Source: Epichloe hybrida (taxonomy: Eukaryota > Ascomycota > Sordariomycetes > Hypocreales > Clavicipitaceae). Taken from it: a DNA stretch of 64,000 nucleotides. Every line of letters begins with the position of its first letter. The first letter of the stretch is position 1. Made by a program: the position numbers and the translations under genes. The notes under the pieces were generated by a model. The model worked only from the letters and a program-made list of their open reading frames with translations. It was not told the origin of the DNA and ran no database searches. This document shows, in pieces, positions 21,001 to 32,789 of the stretch. The stretch is from positions 7,750,001 to 7,814,000 of the forward strand of contig JAFEKR010000001.1 of the NCBI GenBank assembly GCA_019022495.1, written 5' to 3'.

Positions 21001-21372
21001 AGGAATGGCAGCGGCAAATATCCTGGTGAGCCATATCCAGATGGCAACATTGCGAGACAATGCCTCTCTATGCAGAACAACGATGCTCCAGGTCAGCACG
21101 TGCTCTTCAGTTGGACAATGAGAAAGAGGGCCGAGATGCAGGACAACTGATTACACGCACCGGGATGTCCTTAGAGTATGTGTCTTCTCTAGCGTTTTCG
21201 AAATCATGGAGCTCACTCGAGCCGCAGTCTGGGGTCCCATAGGGGGCGAACGGGTGAAATGGCCCTCGAGGCAAATGAGAGCTGCGGAGAAGCATCGCTC
21301 CTCAATGGATTCGCCCGTGCTGTCATGTGCAGTGCCAGGAGTCGGTGACGCGCGATCTGCTAGCTGTGTCAT
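18090..21372 (-). CDS. Ataxin-10/CTR86-like protein with a long His/Asp/Cys-rich insert
   Basis: Three exons fit: 21372-21161, 21067-20673 and 20596-18090, 1037 residues. Intron 1 uses donor GTGCGT, branch CTGAC and acceptor TAG; intron 2 uses GTGAGT and ends in a C-run followed by TAG. The N-terminal 400 residues are helical (REALSRNVAIWIWLTRIF, then QRLKLADITEL). The C-terminal part resembles the ataxin-10 domain: GIKGQIFTILATLLQ, CAYDDHNPFAKERVTICLKW and LLDGCEAANNFFRELV. Between them, about residues 413-540, lies an extreme low-complexity block with a CxxCxxCxxC cluster, many His-Asp pairs and a 13-His run. The conserved domain has no defined biochemical activity, though yeast CTR86 is named for a link to copper transport. 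Start codon choice is moderately sure. It is divergent from MTAP. Confidence 0.82.
19640..20030 (-). repeat. Low-complexity coding repeat (His/Asp codons)
   Basis: Within exon 3 of the ataxin-10-like gene. On the plus strand it reads as runs of gtg, gtc and atg triplets. It encodes alternating His and Asp, a 13-residue His run and several Cys-x-x-Cys pairs. Confidence 0.9.
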
Positions 21373-22035
21373 TGTGCACTCGTATCTCCGTCTGGCCTGC
21401 CGTGCTTATGAGCAGCGGCGAAATACGGGCAAAGAAGCTGAGATGTACAAGGACGTTGGAAAATGGGTTGAAGTCGGTGAGGTTGGCTGCTCGCTCGTCA
21501 CTCAAGATTTTGGCGGGGCCAGGCTCGGGCAGAAAAAAAAAAAAAAAAAGATTTGCGGCTTCTGTGGCCGACCAGCGGGTTGGCTATTTGGTGGTTGGTC
21601 AGCAACAAGCCGCGGACGGACGGCCTTGTATGTGGAACGAAGATAAATCGCTTGTGTCCCGCATGTCAACGCATGAATGACTTCCGCACATGGTCACCAA
21701 GAAATGTCTAAATAATAGCCATGAATGAACTCTGATGGCTCTCGCTTCCCTGCCCTTTGCCCAGCAACCCCTTCTCTCCATCTGCCAGCCTATCGATAGC
21801 AAGCAAGAGATAAGATGGATGGCGGGGTACTCCCAACGTTCCGCCGTCGGCATCATTGCGGCCTCGTCACTTTTTTTCCCACTTGCTACGGTCAACATAA
21901 ACAAGCACATCGTAATTCATTCTAGAAAAGAATTCTGTTCAAAACCTGCATGAACCTGTTCGCCGAACCCCCTATCAACACCGCCTCATATTACCGAGCT
22001 TGTCTGCCCCCCGCCCTATCCCCCCAAAACAAAAG
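21373..22035. promoter_or_regulatory. Divergent promoter region of the ataxin-10-like and MTAP genes
   Basis: No coding sequence seen. It contains an A-run at about 21533-21549 and CT-rich sequence near the MTAP start. Confidence 0.45.
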
Positions 22036-23160
22036 ATGTCCCAGCTCCCCACCACCTTCGACGGCACGTTCAACCAGATAATATATCCCCTCTACAAAAG
22101 TTGACGCGAAAAGAAAACAAAAAGCTGACAACGTCCCAGAACCCGTCCACATCGCCGTAATAGGTGGCACCGGCCTGGGCCAACTAGAGGGCTACGAACC
22201 GATCGCCGAGCTGAATCCCATGACGCCCTGGGGCCCTCCCGCCTCGCCCATCCGCATCCTCTCCCACAAAGGCGTCAACATTGCCTTCCTTGCCCGCCAC
22301 GGTCTCCACCACCAGTTCGCGCCGCACGAGGTCCCCAACCGAGCCAACATTGCTGCCCTCCGCCACTTGGGCGTGCGATGTGTCATTGCCTTCTCGGCCG
22401 TGGGCTCCCTCCAGGAGCAGATCAAGCCCATGGATTTTGTCATCCCCGACCAAGTCATCGACCGGACCAAGGGCATCCGCCCCTTCACCTTTTGTGAGGG
22501 CGGCATCGTCGGCCACGTCGGGTTCGCGGACCCCTTTGACGCAGCATTGGCCGCTGTTGTGAAGCGCTGCGCCAAGAGCATGGAGGGCGATGGCGTCGTC
22601 TTGCACGACAAGGGGACTCTTGTTGTGATGGGTTCGTCATTTTTTTCTCTTCTTCTTCTTCTTCTCCCCAAAGCCCATTCATCAATCTTTTTTTTTTTGC
22701 AGTGTATTTTTTTACACCACACAAAGCTGACTTTTTCTCTTCTCTCCCACGAACAGAGGGTCCCCAATTCTCGACCCGCGCCGAATCTCACATGTACAGA
22801 GCATGGGGCGGCTCCATCATCAACATGTCCACTCTGCCTGAAGCCAAACTCGCCCGCGAAGCCGAGCTCTCGTACCAGGTCATCGCCATGGCCACCGACT
22901 ACGACTGCTGGCACTCGTTTGAGGACGTCAATGTCGAGCTGGTGTTGAAGTATATGAAGGCCAACGTCAGCAACGCCAAACGCCTGGTTGCTGCTGTCCT
23001 GGACCAGCTCTGCGAAAGTGAGCACGGCGACTTGGTCGCGGCCAAGCACTGGGAGGGGTACGCCCAGGGCGGCTTGAAGTTCATGACCAAGCCTGAAGGT
23101 CGGGATGCCGAGGCCATGAAGAAGATTGAATATTTGTTCCCTGGTGTTTGGCAGTCATAG
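22036..23160 (+). CDS. S-methyl-5'-thioadenosine phosphorylase (MTAP)
   Basis: Cleaves methylthioadenosine to adenine and methylthioribose-1-phosphate in the methionine salvage pathway. Exons 2 and 3 are clear: 22140-22631 and 22757-23160 (donor GTTCGT, acceptor ACAG). Exon 1 is 22036-22063 if intron 1 is a GC-AG intron (G|GCACGT); this gives 307 residues and the family-like start MSQLPTTFDEPVHIAVIGGTG. The only GT-AG alternative is a 41-bp intron at 22099-22139 that adds 12 unconserved residues. Signatures are IAVIGGTGL, FLARHGLHHQFAPHEVPNRANI, AFSAVGSL, VIPDQVIDRTKG, then MEGPQFSTRAES, GGSIINMSTLPEAKLAREAE and MATDYDCWH. The intron with the long T-run at 22688-22699 lies between exons 2 and 3. 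Confidence 0.93.
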
Positions 23161-25728
23161 ATTGGTTGCTAATTGGCGGGCATAGAAACTAGAGTAGCAT
23201 TTTGGAGTGGCGTTATTTTCTTTTCTTTTTTTTTTTTTTTTTTTTTTCAGATTCTTATGGGAGAATTGAGAGTCACGGCGGCCACAGGAGTTTCATGTTT
23301 AAACCTGGAACTCTGCGCAGACGCGCGGACATGAATTAGAAGGCCCAATCCACACAATCAGCTGGAGAGAAGGTCAAATTAAATTCTTGGAGCAGGCGCG
23401 GGAAATGCTTTCAGTCTCTCAAATTTTATCCTCTTCATGGGCACTGGTCCTATTCCGATAGCTGATCCTCAAAAACAGATAGAACACACAAACTTGATAA
23501 ATCCGCAGGAACCCAGTCAGCACAACTGTGACACAGCAGCCAGCCGCCTGTCTTGCGTCTTCTGCGAGCTGTTTAATCTCGTCTTGCGTATGCGTTCGAG
23601 GTTCCCCACGGCCGTGGTATCTGTTTCATGCAAACTCCAATCTCGAGAAAGCAAAGCGGCGATGGGTGTTGTGGGAGAGGCAAGCCGTTTGAGAATGTCT
23701 GGTGTGACGTCAAACCAGTCTGTCTGTCTGTCTGGTCCATTGGTACAAGATCAACAATAAGTGGAAGGCATATGATGAAGACGCACCAGAAGCAGGTCAG
23801 GATTATCCCGATATTACTGCCCCTATGCCTGCCTGTCTTGGTTGAAATTTGGGCTGTGGTGGCCATTGCCTGGAGCACCATGTGTCAAACAACCACCACC
23901 TACCTCCTCATCCTCCCCTTCATAGCTCATAATTCATTGTCTTTGAGGCGGTTTTTTTTTTTTGGAACAAAAAGTTGAAAAAAAAGTCGTCATGCGCGGC
24001 GATCTACGTCGTGGTACTAGCTCGTTGGCCGGTTGGCCGAGCCCGTGATAACTAAACGCCCCTCCCCTCCTTTGCAAACATTGAATGTGGTCTCATCCCC
24101 TCCTTTGCATTGAATGTGGTCTCACCCCCTCCATGAGCCCCCCCCCATTTTGGCCAAGCATGACCTGTCACTTGTTGCAGGCGTGGGCAACATGCGCACA
24201 TGACATGAGTGGCAATCTTAATTCCAAGTTGCATGTAATATGGAGCAGCATATGGCCTCTCTGGTCCTCGTCAGACAAACCCCTGGCGTACGCCAAAAGT
24301 GTGAAGGGCGAAGGCGGGGGTAAAGGCAGCACCGCCGAAGCCATGTCCCGAATCGCTCCTCGCGTCTTCAGGGCTATTCAAAGCGGAAGGTGAGAGAAAG
24401 CTGCATGCGACGGACGACACCTGTCATCCTTGATGCCGACACTCGTACATACGGAGTACGAGGCGAGAAGCGATTCATCTGCGCATGCGCACCTGGCTGT
24501 CGATGATCTATCTCATGGTCATGGCCAACCGTCCCACATACGAAACCTCGTACATATTCGTACATGTCTTCCTTCCTCTCAGAGTCGCTGCCTCGGATTA
24601 GTCCGTATGTAATTCTCTCCTCGACAAGTATCATCATCCCCTTCGCCGTTACAGCTCACACGGGAGCACCCGAGGAAAGACGGGGCGTGCCCAGGATCTT
24701 GGTGGGTCCGGCACGTTGACGTTGATCAAGATCCAAGAACCCTGTTGAGCTCGGTCAAATCAGTATCCTACATAATAGATGTTGCTGTCCAGAGCCGAGT
24801 CAACACGAACACGAGGATTGACGTTGTTGTATTCGAAGCGTCGACACATCATTTGCCATGGCCGATGGCGGAGGGCCAGGCATCGCAACATTTCTTTATG
24901 ACAACGGCAATCTCGCGCGGCTTCGTAGCAAGCACAAGGGTCCAAGAACCGAAAGCACGAATCAAGACAGCCAGCGGGACTCTCCCTCTTTCTTTCTCTC
25001 TCATTTGGAAAGAAAAATCCCAGTGAGTAAACTTCGCACTTGGTCGGGCAATATCTGCCAATAAGATCGGGCATGACTAGGGTCCCTTGACCCAATTCTC
25101 TCCATTGTGTGTAGTCCGTACGGAGTATGTAGTTCAATCAATTCCTTTGCGTGGCTTGAGAGACATCAAGCAGATCGTTTCCAACTACCGGCGATCGATG
25201 GGTGGCGTATGGCCGGTAAAGCCTGGGTATCCCAAGACCAAAAAGCAGAGAACACGACCTCTTTCATCATGTCGATGGGCTTCTTCCGGATTTTTTTGAG
25301 ACGGAGCACATCAAACATACGAGGCCAAGGTCCTCGACGGTTTTGAACTCGAAATCATCCTCTCCCGGGGCTTCCAGCCGCGATAAGCGAACACCGTAGC
25401 CGACATCGGAGTATTTGTCACATCAAAAGTTCTTTTCGGAATGATATACGGACGTAATAAGTGGAGGACGGTAAGTCGAAGAACAACGGAGCCGCACTAT
25501 CTGCATTATATGTAAAGGGCATTAGAGGGTCCATGAGGCTCGGCTAATAAGAAAGGGGTGGCAAGGACTTGCACTCTGCGCGGCAGGCGAAAAGCTTTGG
25601 AATGATGCGACGTGGTTATATGTAATAACGCATCGACTTATCCAGGTCAGACTGATTGGTGAGTGGTCGGTCCCCCTGGAAAGTGAGCCCAACCCAGCCC
25701 GGCTCAGCCCAGCTCAGCCGCCCATGAC

Positions 25729-25769
25729 GCATTTGCATTTGCATTTGCATTTGCATTTGCATTTGCATT
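25729..25769 (+). repeat. Hexanucleotide microsatellite (gcattt)
   Basis: About seven tandem copies of gcattt in non-coding DNA, followed by related gcatcc/gcatct units to about 25810. Confidence 0.95.
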
Positions 25770-27290
25770 GACCTCTGCATCCGCACAACCGCATCTGCAT
25801 CCGCATCCGTCGGGGGCGGGAGAGGAGGGTGTGGCGGGCGTGGTGGTTGTCGACTTTGTTGACTTTTTCCACTCACACTTTCTCCGCCGCCGCCCCACGG
25901 CTGCCAGGCTCACTTTTGAACTGGCTGGATACATGGACACATGGGTACATATGTACGGATTAGTCCGTACTTACGGATCCGTATGTAGTCCGTACATACT
26001 GCGTACATGGCCAGCAAGTTGCTTTCTATATAGGCTAGGGGACACACACTACATGCAACAGTCAGCATTCAACCCGTCGTATCAATCGAGTATTAGACGA
26101 ACAACTTGCCATTCTTCTCCTCGAACGCTTGTTGTATAATATATGCCTTGTCCACAAAGGGCAAGTCGGAGCATCTATTCCATCACGCCAACCTTGTCTT
26201 GATTCGTTTTGGCATTGCTTCAGTCCAGCCAAAGTTGACTGCCCGCTTCCCGGGCCGTTGTCCAGCAGATGAATCGCGTCGGCTTGCGTACCATTCTTTT
26301 CCGTGTCCCCGGAACGGACCTCCGGACGGATACAACACACAAGGTCCCGCCTCACTGCCACTGGCGTGCAAGGGTCGGTACACATAACGTCTTTGCTTCG
26401 GAACCTTGGATTGATCAGTCATGAACGAAGGTACTCCGTATACCAGCATAATATGTCGTGCTACTTACTCCGTGCGTGTGGTGATTTGGCATATGTACTG
26501 CTCACTGCCCACCACCACCCATGCACATGCACATGCTTGACTTTGCCCGGGAGAAACGAGGGAGTCGTGACCCGAAGAAGACAAGGAAAGACAACAAAGA
26601 CAGATGGCCAAGGAAGAAGGGCAAGGGTAAAAAAAATAGAATAAATCAGAATGCCCGCTGCGTCTTGTACTCTGTACATACACGCCGGCGACTAAACCCC
26701 CAGATCCCCAGCGGCTAGCGAGACAACGAAACTCCCTCTGCCTCCCCCCTTTTCCTATGCATGCCATGGGTGGAGATGAGTGAGCCCGTACTTGTCCAGT
26801 CGACGCCACCATCCATGTATCGCCCCAATGCAATCCGTACGGAGTCGTACGGAGTACGTTCATGCAAAGGTGGCCATCTTCTGATATCCCTTTTACTTCA
26901 TTTGTCGTCCTTGACCTTGCCTTCCGCATACTACCTGTTGCCTGTAAGCAGTTTGTCCAAATGATACCCAATTGTTCATAACATTTGGTACTTTGCATCA
27001 GCATTATGGCATCTCGCAAACCATCATCCAATAATTGATCTCTTCTGTCGGCATTTGGGTGGAGTTACCAGGTAGGTGAGTAAGAAGCCCTGTCAACTGG
27101 CCGGGAACAAATCCTTCATTGTCCTCTTCTTTGACCTGATTTTTCCCTCAACCCTGCCCTACATCATGAACCCCCCCTCACTCGCTCTCTCACCGCTGTG
27201 CTTCTCTATCATCTTTTTTGTTCATGGCTCCGCAAGCACGAGTTGTTCTTGATGAACCCGGACGATACATGTCGGCATATTATATGTGCG

Positions 27291-27300
27291 TATATAAACC
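27291..27300 (+). promoter_or_regulatory. TATA-like element upstream of the EgtD/EasF-like methyltransferase
   Basis: tatataaacc lies about 300 bp before the start codon at 27596, with a CT-rich stretch after it. Confidence 0.4.
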
Positions 27301-27595
27301 ACCTTCGCTTCGTCGCCGACAAATCTCGACACTACCATACTACCATACTACCATACTACCAATTTCACCGAGGCCGGCTCGGAACGCTTTCGTCTGCTCC
27401 TCTCATCCATCTTCTGGATGAAGTCAGCTTGTTGAAAATTCGTTCAGTCTTGTTAGTTTCCGCCGGTAAATTTGGCCGGGTTCGAGCCGTGGTCTGCTGG
27501 GGCAGCGGAGTCATCCTGTCTTCCGCCGTCTCTCCTCCAGAATCCTGGGCTGTCGTATCGTCTGGGCATTATCGTGCAGCTAACCCCTTTATATC

Positions 27596-28867
27596 ATGGC
27601 TCCTCCGTTGAGCAAAGCACTAGCCCACGGCAGTGTCATCAATATTGGAGGTGCTGATATGCCTAGCGATATTACGGAACGCCTATTGAGCACGTTGCAG
27701 GCGCCGTACGACAGGGGCAACAAACCCATCCTTCCCGACGAGCTGTTGTATGACGACAATGGACTGCGAATCTGGAATGAGATCATCTTCACTCCAGAAT
27801 TCTACCAGACGCACGATGAGATAGCGCTGTTTAAGAGGCACGGAGAGTCGATCGCACGTCTTGTTTCACCGGGCGTGACCATGGTAGATATTGGAGCAGG
27901 GTTAGTAATTCCACTCTTGGCGCACAAGGTGACGAATCCACACGAAATTGAACCATGCGCGAGTTGTCTCGAGGATAACAGGTATAGGCTGACGTGACGT
28001 GGTGGCGAAAGTGACACGAGAAAAGTCGACCATCTCCTAGACGCGTTCGAGAAGACAAAGGTTTCGGCCACATATCTTGCTCTCGATATTTCTGCAGCCT
28101 CGCTGTCACACAACGTAGGGCATTTGGCCGGGTTGCACTCGGCGCCTGGATCGTATGTTACTTGCGCTGGTCTCTGGGGCACTTTCGAGGATGGACAGGA
28201 CTTTGTGGCGAGGCACATCAAAGGCCCGAGGCTGTTTCTGTCATTGGGCTCGGTTCTCTGCAACGATGAATGGGTGCGGGCGGTGGAACATTTGAAGGCC
28301 TGGAGGACTGTCATGCGTCCAGGAGATCTGTTGATCGCTGGCATGGACGCCCACATGGCTGACGAGTTCGAGGACAAAATCGAGGCTGCATATCATGCCA
28401 GAGGAGAGCTTTATAGGAAGTTCTTTCTCAATGGATTCGACAACATAAACAGGTGCCTAGGGCAAGATGTGTTTGTCGAGGCTAACTGGCAGTTCTGCTG
28501 CAGTCTTGAGCGGACCCCCACTACCAGGCATCGAGTGTACTTCCGTGCCAAAAGAAACATCGAGTGCGCCCAGCTTGGTCGAGTGATTCAGACTGGCGAA
28601 GAGGTCGACTGGTTTGATTCACATAAATACTGCGAGAACAACGTCCAAATCATGTGTTCCAAGGCAGGCTTGAGCGTTGTGGACGTTTGGAAAGCTGATG
28701 GTTCCGAGTTCCGTAAGTTTCGAGTGCCCCGAGTTCCTGGTCGTCCTCCCCAATTTGCTCTTGAATCGGAGCTAACAAGTTGATATCCAGGCCAGTATCT
28801 CATCAAACTCAAGGATCCCCGAGATCCCGAGGAGGATGGAGACAGCGGCGTATCTGATATATCATGA
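27596..28867 (+). CDS. SAM-dependent methyltransferase, EgtD/EasF-like (Methyltransf_33)
   Basis: Three exons, 27596-27900, 28012-28712 and 28791-28867, give 360 residues. Joins use donors GTTAGT and GTAAGT and restore IGAGDTRKVDHLLDAF and EFRQYLIKLKD. The protein resembles the family of ergothioneine EgtD and 4-dimethylallyltryptophan N-methyltransferase (EasF/FgaMT): PILPDELLYDDNGLRIWNEI, FTPEFYQTHDEIALFKRH, motif I MVDIGAGDTRKV, TYLALDISAASL and GLWGTFEDGQDF, then RLFLSLGSVLCN and PGDLLIAGMDAH. Substrate cannot be read from sequence. The family methylates amino groups of histidine or tryptophan derivatives. No prenyltransferase, NRPS or other alkaloid gene is nearby. It is convergent with a Fungal_trans_2 regulator 229 bp away. 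Confidence 0.85.
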
Positions 28868-29096
28868 GATGCATGACACAAGTACGCGGTGCACATGTGC
28901 TCCGTACACCATCGTAGGGCGGCAAGTGTCTTCTACACAAGGCGATGTGGCGGGGGTACCACAAGAATACGTTACTGTCTTTGTCCCACCACAAAAAGAT
29001 GTGACAATCCAGGCCAGGTACCCTGGCAAGGCCGCATTATGCGCATAGATAGATGTATAGAGCCTCTTAGTGTCACCTTGCTTGTTGTGCTCATGT

Positions 29097-31484
29097 TTAT
29101 GTCAAACACAAAACCTCTTTTTCGTGCTCTTGTACTTTATTCACCAATCTTTCCCACCATGCATGGCGGAGATGAATTGGCTGCGCGGCCTCAACACTGC
29201 CAGGCGGTAGCGACAACGGGAAGTCATTATCAATCCATCCCCAGATATTCTGCAGCGCTGCGTACAGTGGAGGGACGCTCTGTGGAAGAGACGAGGGGTC
29301 ATTAGTCAAAGAATAATATCACCAAGGTTTTGGAAGACACTTTCGCGTCAGAGATACTAACACTTCTGACAGGGATTTGCAGCACTTCGTCAAACCATTT
29401 GCTAGACACGGCTTTATGCTCGGATGAAGAAGCCAAGATTCCCAGCAAGAACACGGGGAAGAGGGGTGCCTGCGCGGTGAATTGCATACCAGACGTCGGC
29501 ATGATGGCAATGCACCGTCCGAGGTCGTCCAAGTGGGAGACAATTTCTGGGTGGTTTCGAGGGAGCCTATACAAGTCAAAGTGCGTGAGTACGGGGTGCG
29601 GAGACAACTCGGGCTGCGGTTGATTACATGCAGGCGTCAGTATTCTATGGAGCTTACCGGTACACCCGACACAGCAGGTAGAGTATGGCAGCAATGCGCC
29701 ACGATTCAGCGGTGACGTCTGTCATGATCGAATTCTCATCAATAATGTACCCCGCCGATTGATGACGCACCCAATCAATGACAGCATGTGAAGAGTTGAC
29801 AACTTCCCAGTCTTGCGATTCTGGGCTCCATTGCCTCATTCTCAGGAGCTCCTGACGAAGATAATCAGCCGTCATGGGGACTATTGGACTCTCTGCGTCT
29901 TGATGTAGGCGGGCTGCGCAATAGGTCACTTGGCTCAGAATATGGAGCAACTTTTTCGAAAAGCCACAGCCGCCATGGATCTGATACATGTCTTTTTCGG
30001 TCCCATAGAGTAGCCATGCGAATCTCGAGGCCTCTTTCTCCATGTCGAATTCTTCCGGTCGAGGCAATGAAGACATGGGCTGAGCCAGGATGACCGCGCG
30101 ACCCACGATCACAGACTGAGAGATCCGCAACGAGGACGCTTGGATGTTTGACGCTCTCCAAAAGCGCGACCCGCAGTCAGTTGCTTGCAATAATTCTTCT
30201 CCATGGCGGAAACCCTGAAGCCAGCGTGGAATGAATGGCTTTTTCAATCGTCGCTCGGTCAAGACAATCTAGTATATTTGTCAACACAAGCTTGAAGATG
30301 TACAAAGGTCGTTTGTCTGCAAAAAAAAAAAAAAAAAAAATTTTTGCGGATGATACGCGACTTACATCCTGCATTGACAAAATGACAGCAATAGTGATCA
30401 TTTCGTTTGCTTGCGTCTCGTCCTGATAAGTCGCTGCGTCGTTGAGCAATTGAGTAAACCGCTTCTCGGCAGCCTCAAATCGTTTATTGACTGCGTTTCG
30501 TATTGACTCAAGGGGCTGGTAGTCGTATATATAGATTCCCGCCAGACTCTGAAGGGCTGAGCGAACGCCGACACTTTTGTGCATTTGCGCAAAGTCCTTC
30601 AGCCATGAATTTGTCTCCTCCAGGACACTACGGCCCGGGCACCAGTTGCGGATATCTGATTTTACGAGCGTTAGCATATCCTAGAGTCCGTAACATACGC
30701 GACATGATCAAGAGGCAGCCACTTTGTTTAGCCTTGTTGACGTACAAAACTGCCAAAATCGCCGGTCTGTGGGGTCCATCTTGGCTTCGTAGCCGTACTG
30801 AGAAGGTATCAGCCTTGGCGCGCCCATGGACGCGACTTCCACAGAGACATTATGAAAAACGGGTGACGGAGTTGTCCCGTTTGGCGTACATGCACCATAG
30901 CTCGAATTTGCCCTTTGGCCGACGTAGGTTGAGAAATCAATGCTCAACTCGGGCATGGCATCTTGGGAAGCTGGTGGTGGAGCCCGTGGGCCAACTAACG
31001 TGACACCATATGGTGAAGTGGCGATCTCATTAGGTTCCGAAACGTCATCCAGTTCTGTGATTCTGGAAGTCTGCGATATCGAGGATGTGCGTGCGATCGA
31101 GTCCCTTTTTTTGTTATTTTCCTTCGGCCACGAAAACTTGATGTAACCGTTGACCTGGCCATCGACAGGGCGGTGAAAATATTGTGACCTGTTCAAACCA
31201 AATGTGCCTACACAATCACGAAAGGGGCTTTTGAAAACATGATTGTTGAGACTTGGAGAGTGACGAGTGGTTTGCTGGACATGATCGATTGTTGTTTCCA
31301 CCGAAGCAGCTGTGCCGTCGACAAGTTTCGCGAGAGGTGGTGTTGGCGAGACGAAGCATGAATTTAGAGAAATCGAATGATCCGAGTACAGTGAATCAGG
31401 GTGGTGCCGAGGCGGGAAATCGTGATGGGATCCAGTGAAAAGAGCTGCGATATATGTCAGATCCTGAGACAGGCAGCGTGTCAT
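29097..31484 (-). CDS. Fungal-specific transcription factor domain protein (Fungal_trans_2), zinc cluster not visible
   Basis: Five exons: 31484-30746, 30655-30366, 30268-29658, 29566-29323 and 29279-29097, giving 688 residues. Phases agree at all joins (donors GTACGT, GTAAGT, GTAAGC, GTGATA). FWQFYIRNWCPGRSVLEET across the first intron and WLKDFAQMHKSVGVRSALQS are typical of this regulator family, as is MYQIHGGCGFSKKLLHILS. Near residue 110 GYIKFSWPKENNKKR matches the segment that normally follows the Zn2Cys6 motif, but the preceding RPVDGQVN has no cysteines. The start codon is therefore uncertain, and an upstream exon or a decayed DNA-binding domain is possible. The second-to-third exon intron contains an A/T homopolymer block. 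A role in controlling the adjacent methyltransferase is inference. Confidence 0.75.
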
Positions 31485-32230
31485 CTCGACGTCTTGTCAA
31501 GGCTAATGCCGATCAAAATGAAGATGCAGGTGAGGCGATCGGAACAACCCAATTTCAAACAAAACCCTGAAGATTTTGAGTTGCTGATGAGCATTCACAG
31601 TGTATGTTCAATGCGAGATAATAGGAACACTCAAGCTGATCATGTTGAAAGATCTGCCTCCTTTGATGGGCAGTCATAACACTTGAGCCGGCGTGATTCG
31701 TGCCACGAGTGTGGAACATGGAGGGGGCGCCAGAAGGAACAAAAACAAAAAAGGAAGTCGATGAAGGGTGGTTTGGTCTCAATACCGACTGTATAATCTT
31801 GCCTATAGAAAAGAACATGGGAGGGGGGGCATGAACGTGCTTCCCGTTCCCAAGCGATAATACAGTTCTCCCGGAACTAATCCGTAGGAACCAGCACACC
31901 GGTGTGGGGACAGACGCATACCCACAACGAACCAGAGCGAACCAGGGCGAACCAGAGTGCTTGGTGGCGATACATGGCAGCATGGGGTGTTACGTCCAAA
32001 GAGCAGGCTGCAGACGAACCCCCCCCTTGGTTTGCCATGGAGAGGGTAAATATAAATATGCCTCGGGTGGCTTGGGCTGGGCCGCTTGGGCTGGGCCGCT
32101 TGGCCATCCTATGTCGATAGGCATGATGCACGTGAGCCAGCAACATTTTTCACGTTTGCGACAAGCAAGCAGGGCGAGTGAGTGCATTGAACAACGGAAC
32201 AGGTACCCAAGTACTAAAATTTCCTCTCAC
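31485..32230. other. Intergenic with short tandem repeats
   Basis: No gene recognised. Holds a 10-bp repeat (cgaaccagag) at 31928-31957 and a duplicated cttgggctgggccg at about 32080-32107. Confidence 0.55.
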
Positions 32231-32789
32231 CTGGCTGCATGGACGATGTAGCTCCCATTCTGTCGACATCTGCTAGGGCAAGTGGCGGCGGCCGGACCAC
32301 TGTGGAAAGAAATGCTGTGCTCGCCCCGACACTGTCTCGGGGACTGATTCGCTGGGTTGACGGAAGGGCCAGTTCCTCAGACGACGCCCAAGTCCAGCAT
32401 GAATCAAAAATGGCCGCACTGTTCGACCAGGAGAAGCTGTTAGTCGACTCGTCTGCAGGGCTCCTAGTTGCCATGGCCATGATGGGACTCGACGCAGAAC
32501 CGGCATGCTCCTCGGGTTGCAGTTCTTGGTCAAGATGTTGCGACGGTGGTTGTGATGGAAATGGTTGAGCCTGTTTCCAGTGGGGTTGAGAGTATGGCGG
32601 GGCTTGCGGTGGCAGCGGTGGCAGCGGTGGAAGCGGCGGCAGCGGCGTCAGCAGCTGATGCCGCGTGGTTTTTGTGTGGCGGTGAGAGAAGACCTTGGCA
32701 TCGACGGAATGGTGATGAGCATCAAGCGGAGCGGCGAGCTTGATACGTTTTGCAGCACCTTGATCTTCAAAATCCAACGGGCCACCCAT
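32231..32789 (-). CDS. Possible orphan first exon of an unrecognised protein
   Basis: An open frame from ATG 32789 (MGGPLDFEDQGAAKRIKL) runs to a good donor, CAG|GTGAGA, at 32231, giving 186 codons plus one base. It has a KRIKL nuclear-localisation-like element near the start, a Leu-Pro-Pro repeat (LTPLPPLPPLPPLPP) and Gln/Ser/Pro-rich sequence, resembling N-terminal regions of fungal regulators. I find no convincing second exon between 31485 and 32230. It may be a degenerate gene or chance frame. Confidence 0.25.

Larger units (their letters stand above)
23161..27595. other. Gene-poor intergenic stretch
   Basis: About 4.4 kb without a frame I can connect to any family. It holds a 20-plus T run near 23226-23247, a hexamer repeat at 25729-25769, several palindromic tacggagta-type motifs (24445-24460, 25111-25132, 25951-26006, 26833-26858) and a short actaccat repeat at 27331-27362. 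Non-coding RNA or remnants of old repeats are possible. Confidence 0.6.
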
